From the NCBI RefSeq assembly GCF_008806325.1, contig NZ_WACR01000008.1, positions 1 to 64,000 of the forward strand: 64,000 nucleotides of DNA, read 5' to 3'. This DNA is from Salibacter halophilus. GTDB taxonomy: Bacteria > Bacteroidota > Bacteroidia > Flavobacteriales_G > Salibacteraceae. The translations under genes and the position numbers were made by a program. The notes beneath the pieces are model-generated. The model did not search any database and was not told the origin of the DNA. It was given only the letters and a program-made list of their open reading frames with translations. Positions within the stretch are counted from its first letter, which is position 1; each line of letters starts with the position of its first letter. Positions 61,601 through 64,000 of the stretch are shown one piece after another.

Positions 61601-63046
61601 ACCGTAAAGTCGTTGATGATGTTCAAAAATGCATCAGCATCTTACTCGCGTAACCAGGGCGTGATGTTACCGGGATACTCTCCAGAACATCGAATGTTGG
61701 GAATGAATCCAGATTTTTCAGCGCCAGGTGCAGGGTTTATCGTAGGGCAGCAAGACAACTTTAGTGACGATGGGCTTAATTTCCTCGATCACGCTCAGCA
61801 GAAAGGATGGCTCGTCCAGGAGGAAGCCTTTAACCAGATGTACAGCGAAACCTATTCTGAACGATTCAACTACCGACTGACGATGGAGCCGGTCAAGGAT
61901 CTGAGAGTAGAGCTTACAGGAAATTACGATGAATCGAGGAACTTCTCTACCTACAACCGCTGGTACGACACATTGATTTATGAAGATGGAACCGAAGCTT
62001 ACGATTTGTTTAACCGTGAATCACCCATTACTACAGGAAACTTTAGCCGATCGTTCTTCTCATTCCCAACGTCTTTTATTCAGGATAATGATCAATATGT
62101 GAATGAAGCTTTTCAAAACTTCTCTGATTTCAGAACCGATGTATCAAGGCGTTTATCTGCTGAGAACCCTTATACAAGTCCTGACACGGAATTTGAAGGT
62201 GACAGCATTCAAACAGATCAGGAGTTCTACCAGGGTTATGGCCCCACACACCCTGAGGTTTTAATTCCTGCTTTCATGGCCGCTTATTCAGGAAAAGAGG
62301 CAAAAGATGTTAACCTCAATCCATTTAGCAAAGCACCAATGCCAAACTGGCGATTGACATACACAGGGTTGAGTAAATTAAAAGCACTCAAAAAGTGGTT
62401 TAAATCGGTGACTTTAAGTCATGCTTACCAATCAACCTTTAGCATAGCCAGTTACCAAACAAACGTGCTTTATGAAGATCCAGAGGATGTTGGGTACACA
62501 TCTGTGAGAGACCCGGTAAATGGAGTCAATATTGTACCGCAAAACGAATACAGAACAGTAACGATTCAGGAATCTTTTAGTCCGCTCATCAATATTGACA
62601 TGAGCTGGAAAAACAGCTTGATAACAAGGTTTGAGGTACGCTACGATAGAAGTTTATCGTTGAGTATTGCCAATGCACAAATTACAGAAACTCGCGGACA
62701 GGAGTACACAGTTGGTTTGGGGTATACTTTTGATCAGATTAAAATTCCATTTACACTACCATCGAAACAGGATAAAATCAAAAGTGACCTGAGAACACGA
62801 GCCGATTTCTCAATTCGAAATAATTATACAATCCTCCGTAAACTCGATACTGATATTCGACCAAATGAGCCAACAGGAGGTCAAAGAATCATGTCGATCA
62901 AGCTCACAGCAGATTACTCGCTGAGTAAAAACCTCAATATCCGCCTCTTCTTTGATCGAGTTGTCAATACACCGGTTATTTCACTTGCATATCCAACAGC
63001 CAATACCAACGCGGGATTGAGCATTCGTTTCACCATTACAGGCTAA
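55694..63046 (+). CDS. sprA: T9SS outer-membrane translocon SprA
   Basis: The giant barrel (36 strands in the known structure) through which all T9SS cargo crosses the outer membrane, needed for adhesins such as those at both sides of this window. At 2450 residues the size is right. Recognisable are EGSQTTIDLRSRTMWSLAS, MDPFNEDYEYGSDNGKLYI and a strand-rich end closing LSIRFTITG. The start is TTG at 55694 with a signal-like stretch LFVFFIFSLIAALTDVVKA; no ATG precedes that stretch, so a TTG or a GTG at 55738 must be used. It contains three exact dispersed words (58879, 59387, 61093). It is followed by gcvH. Confidence 0.96.
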   Translation: MLEKISSENRIRLFVFFIFSLIAALTDVVKADDIPMPQVQPADSNDNDTVPNLKYPIQDQSNTPFNQDYTPMDLDDPSNIKKELIYDPETGKYYYRQKLGNSLNYRPENYMTFDEYRNYKDKEATSKYWSDKVAAENEFNKEGGFEVPDIKVENKTFDRIFGGNTIDIRPSGSAELIFGVNVSKTENPALPERQRRISTFDFDQRIQLNVIGNIGDKLKLTTNYNTEATFSFENQVKLDYTAYEDDIIQKIEAGNISMPLNSTLIQGSQSLFGFKTQLKFGRLTVTPFFSQQRGKKKNITVEGGAQVTEFEIKADNYEDNKHFFVSHFFRDNYEDATSSPPYVTSKANITKIEVWVTNTNNRVQNVRNILAFQDLGESNRNRLYNGSGNIQVLSQTGIDDNRANSLYENVKNVPQVRQFLNANQYLDAQGYEARVDYHKVGLARKLDQSEFTYHPQLGYISVNQKLQPNQVLAVAFQYTYQGRTYQVGEFSTDVNGDQPLMLKLLKSTELRTDVPMWDLMMKNVYSLSAYQVQSNEFKLNVWYLDRDRGVETNFIDDGPADVNGRPLIQVLGLDKLDVNKKPNPDGVFDFLTFQNQYVPTINPDNGRIYFPTLEPFGQTIREKMGTEELGDLYAFDSLYTVPREIAKVSFPDKNRFTIKGEFQSSSSNEIALNALNVPEGSVKVTAGGRELVENQDYTVDYTLGRVKILNEGLLESGTPINISLESNASFNVQQQTLIGSRFDYKVSEDLMFGGTIMNLSERPVTRKTNVYEEPMSNTVYGLDGTYRTDAPFLTKFVDNIPFLDTKEKSTIQVSGEFAQLLPGHNKAIGDEGTSYIDDFEGSQTTIDLRSRTMWSLASVPQGQPDLFPEAELTNNLATNFNRALLAWYTIDPLFWRNDARTPDHIADDEDMQSNHFMRQVPLDEVFPNRQAANAQFNNIPTFDLAFYPREKGPYNYDVDGTDRNGNQYGYGVEQGANGGVRLRRPERRWAGIQRPIIQQDFNSANVEYIQFWVMDPFNEDYEYGSDNGKLYINLGTISEDIQKDGQIIYENLIDTEDRPANRVLTEQYTSAYGRFTPGQRYVNGFDNNPDARSNQDIGLDGLRNDEERVFFESYINELTTLIPGANVSDPSSDDFLYYQGDGLDNQQANILERYKYFNNHDGNSPIAGQSGDAAIGSTRPDAEDINDDNNLDDIENYWQYSVDISQQEINPNNIGDNYITDMLETTVTTTNGQSRNIRWYQFRIPLDEGTPIGNIRDFRSIRFMRMFMRGFSNPVVMRFARLELVRGEWRRFDGSLQEPGDYLVEDENTEFVVQAVNFEENSERTPVNYVIPPDIQREINIGTTNQQQLNEQSLEVAVCDLKDGEARAAYRQMDLDLLSYGKIKMFVHGESRDQANPIENDEVTVFMRLGTDFENNYYEYEIPLKITPPGVYNSDDDAAKRRVWPEANNFEVDFDALKQAKTNRNRSSNNNPNTVNNQSRFEYNDGKATIYVKGNPNLATVKTIMIGIRNPKAQPGSEDDGMPKCATVWFNELRLSEFNDQAGWAAIGRMNAQLADFATVAVSGQMSTPGWGTIEQKVSERQRETIQQFDVSSNMSLGKFFGKKSGIKIPAYVGYQEYVSRPQFAPLAPDIEFDDYVNESYPDGGKQDSVRRVQETRRIRRSINLTNVRKEKTNPQKKSRFYDISNFSATLSYSEDFERDFNTEYDRTKRYRGGITYNHSFDPENIKPFNKINFLRKSKYLRLIRDFNFYLLPKQISFSTNVDRRYNERKVRNNQPDITADMPPFYNKSFNWNRNYSMRWDLTRSLKLDFQANNQALIEEPRGAVNKDVYEDQYDQWKDSVWTAIKDFGTNTRYNHQIGLNYSLPLNKIPALDWINSSARYNATYNWDRAPFAADSLGNTIQNTRQVSINASFNFLSLYNKVKFLREINRKAQLAQREKQRDQRGGGRRQTRNDTTEKKDDNKLSILEHTVKSLMMFKNASASYSRNQGVMLPGYSPEHRMLGMNPDFSAPGAGFIVGQQDNFSDDGLNFLDHAQQKGWLVQEEAFNQMYSETYSERFNYRLTMEPVKDLRVELTGNYDESRNFSTYNRWYDTLIYEDGTEAYDLFNRESPITTGNFSRSFFSFPTSFIQDNDQYVNEAFQNFSDFRTDVSRRLSAENPYTSPDTEFEGDSIQTDQEFYQGYGPTHPEVLIPAFMAAYSGKEAKDVNLNPFSKAPMPNWRLTYTGLSKLKALKKWFKSVTLSHAYQSTFSIASYQTNVLYEDPEDVGYTSVRDPVNGVNIVPQNEYRTVTIQESFSPLINIDMSWKNSLITRFEVRYDRSLSLSIANAQITETRGQEYTVGLGYTFDQIKIPFTLPSKQDKIKSDLRTRADFSIRNNYTILRKLDTDIRPNEPTGGQRIMSIKLTADYSLSKNLNIRLFFDRVVNTPVISLAYPTANTNAGLSIRFTITG
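58879..58888 (-). repeat. Dispersed word GGTCAGAACC
   Basis: In sprA, read V-L-T. Confidence 0.85.
59387..59396 (+). repeat. Dispersed word GGTCAGAGCC
   Basis: In sprA, read G-Q-S. Confidence 0.85.
61093..61102 (-). repeat. Dispersed word GGTCAGATCC
   Basis: In sprA, read D-L-T; the next six bases complete a GGATCT/AGATCC stem. Confidence 0.85.
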
Positions 63047-63100
63047 TAAAGTTTGAGAAAAGCAGGAAATGAATTTATTTTGGCGCAAAATCAAGTTTAT

Positions 63101-63481
63101 ATGAATTTCCCTGAAGAATTAAAGTACACAAAAGATCACGAGTGGATCAAAATTGACGGAGATGTAGCAATTGTAGGTATTACTGATTACGCACAAAGCG
63201 AATTAGGTGATATTGTTTACGTTGAAGTAGAAACTGAAGGCGAAGAGCTCGACAGAGAAGAAGTCTTTGGAACAATTGAAGCTGTTAAAACTGTTTCTGA
63301 TCTTTTCATGCCTGTATCAGGCGAAGTGATCGAGTTTAACGAATCTCTTGAAGATGATCCCGAGACTGTAAATAACGATCCTTACAACGATGGCTGGATC
63401 ATCAAAATCAAAATGTCTGATACCAGTGAACTTGACGATCTACTCTCAGCGAGTGATTACAAAGAAGAAGTTAACGCGTAA
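63101..63481 (+). CDS. gcvH: Glycine cleavage system protein H
   Basis: Carries the aminomethyl group on a lipoyl lysine between the P, T and L proteins. ATG at 63101 gives [15 protein letters not shown], the normal start, and 126 residues; the open frame back to 63053 adds 16 atypical residues. The lipoyl Lys is in [12 protein letters not shown] (about residue 65). P and T protein genes are not here. The neighbourhood sprA-gcvH-VanZ recurs in Bacteroidota. Confidence 0.95.
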   Translation: MNFPEELKYTKDHEWIKIDGDVAIVGITDYAQSELGDIVYVEVETEGEELDREEVFGTIEAVKTVSDLFMPVSGEVIEFNESLEDDPETVNNDPYNDGWIIKIKMSDTSELDDLLSASDYKEEVNA

Positions 63482-63486
63482 CCGTA

Positions 63487-63903
63487 ATGTTGCACAAGCT
63501 TGAGGTGTACAGGTACGCCTTTATTACTGCTGTTTTAATTGCTGCATTGAGTTTGTTCCCCGGTGGACAAACACCTAAAGTAGGTATTGAAGGACTCGAT
63601 AAAGTCATTCACTTTATCATGTACTTCACCCTTACGTGGTTTTTAATACAGGCTAACATCAAGCAGGTTATAATTCTTAAACTGAAAGATAGCACTCTTT
63701 TGGTTAGTTTTATAGTAGCAGTAGCTTACGGGTTGTTGATGGAAATTATTCAGGGAGCCGCTCTAGATGGAAGAAGCTTTGAATGGTTTGACATCCTCGC
63801 TAATTTGACAGGAACAATTGCAGGAATTGGACTTTTTTTAGCGGTTTTTGGTAATCCCAGATGCTACATAATTAGGCGTTGTAAAAGCAACGTTGAGCAA
63901 TAA
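63487..63903 (+). CDS. VanZ family membrane protein
   Basis: A 138-residue protein with four hydrophobic helices. LDKVIHFIMYFTLTWFLIQ and LLMEIIQGAALDGRSFEWFDILANLTGTI carry the HF and E..Q...R..(D)..D.N..G residues of the VanZ fold. In Gram-positive bacteria VanZ confers low teicoplanin resistance; in Bacteroidota the role is not known. It follows gcvH after 5 bases. Confidence 0.88.
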   Translation: MLHKLEVYRYAFITAVLIAALSLFPGGQTPKVGIEGLDKVIHFIMYFTLTWFLIQANIKQVIILKLKDSTLLVSFIVAVAYGLLMEIIQGAALDGRSFEWFDILANLTGTIAGIGLFLAVFGNPRCYIIRRCKSNVEQ

Positions 63904-64000
63904 ACGAAAATAGTTTTTCGTTTCAGATAACAGGGAATTGATAAACATGAGCGGAAACTTCACGTTTGTTTAAAACAGAAATATTAATTTAGCCGCTCAA
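63904..64000. other. Spacer at the window end
   Basis: AT-rich. A possible hairpin AAACGAAAA / TTTTTCGTTT (63902-63923) starts at the VanZ stop but has no T run after it. No ORF is supported before the window ends. Confidence 0.4.

Noticed and set aside
63053-63100. 16-residue extension of gcvH
   Set aside because: H proteins start close to the YTKDHEW segment; ATG 63101 fits the family.
63949-63999. Inverted repeat TGAGCGG / CCGCTCA at the window end
   Set aside because: Seven bases with a 36-base spacer are not convincing without the following sequence.
1-64000. tRNA, rRNA or insertion-sequence remnants
   Set aside because: I looked in all spacers, none longer than about 210 bases, and saw no cloverleaf with CCA end, no transposase-like frame and no flanking inverted repeats.

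Overview
The window looks like core chromosome of a low-GC (about 40% by eye) Bacteroidota bacterium, most likely a marine Flavobacteriales of the Cryomorphaceae/Schleiferiaceae kind. The basis is a 2450-residue SprA and a PorV/PorQ-family protein of the type IX secretion system (T9SS), several secreted proteins with type A T9SS sorting tails, an alternative complex III (act) operon joined to cytochrome oxidase genes, TAnnTTTG-type -7 promoter boxes, and few Shine-Dalgarno sequences. The family assignment is inference. I see no rRNA, tRNA, CRISPR array, prophage or insertion sequence, and no gene-free stretch over about 210 bases.

Layout. 1-4.6 kb: the 3' part of a repeat-rich T9SS adhesin, two glycosyltransferases and a PorV/PorQ-family protein. 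4.7-9.1 kb: a cation efflux transporter, a four-gene envelope operon (cytochrome-like lipoprotein, OB-fold, YceI, DUF5777 barrel), pssA and purS. 9.3-15.6 kb: an orphan GNAT-like protein, secA, a DUF2795 protein, a cobalamin adenosyltransferase and an ABC ATPase. 15.7-24 kb: a DMT transporter, rplU-rpmA, serS, a lipoprotein, and a tightly overlapped TPR-DUF4286-rsmA-dehydrogenase operon. 24-27.7 kb: aspartate kinase, an OmpL47-repeat surface protein and a SPOR protein. 27.9-39.4 kb: the respiratory operon actABCDEF-coxB-coxA, which would carry electrons from quinol to oxygen. 39.4-46.2 kb: small membrane and outer-membrane proteins, ruvB, queG, an Omp28-like lipoprotein, a DUF6029 protein and a TlpA thioredoxin. 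46.2-52 kb: a duplicated, divergently transcribed pair of T9SS cargo genes. 52-64 kb: a zinc-less sirtuin, malic enzyme, ruvA, sprA, gcvH and a VanZ-family gene.

The most striking signal is not a gene. A 10-base word, GGTCAGANCC (fuller consensus YGGTCAGADCC), occurs exactly 30 times, 15 in each orientation, with under one copy expected by chance. Copies lie in genes of unrelated function and in spacers. Within genes they use all five reading frames that avoid an in-frame TGA, so selection is on DNA and not on protein. It resembles the DNA uptake sequences of Neisseria and Pasteurellaceae more than a Chi-like strand-biased site. Copies are absent from the T9SS cargo cluster at 45-52 kb.

A second theme is compactness: converging genes overlap at their ends, rho-independent terminators sit inside the 3' coding end of the facing gene, and one terminator doubles as signal-peptide coding sequence of the next gene.
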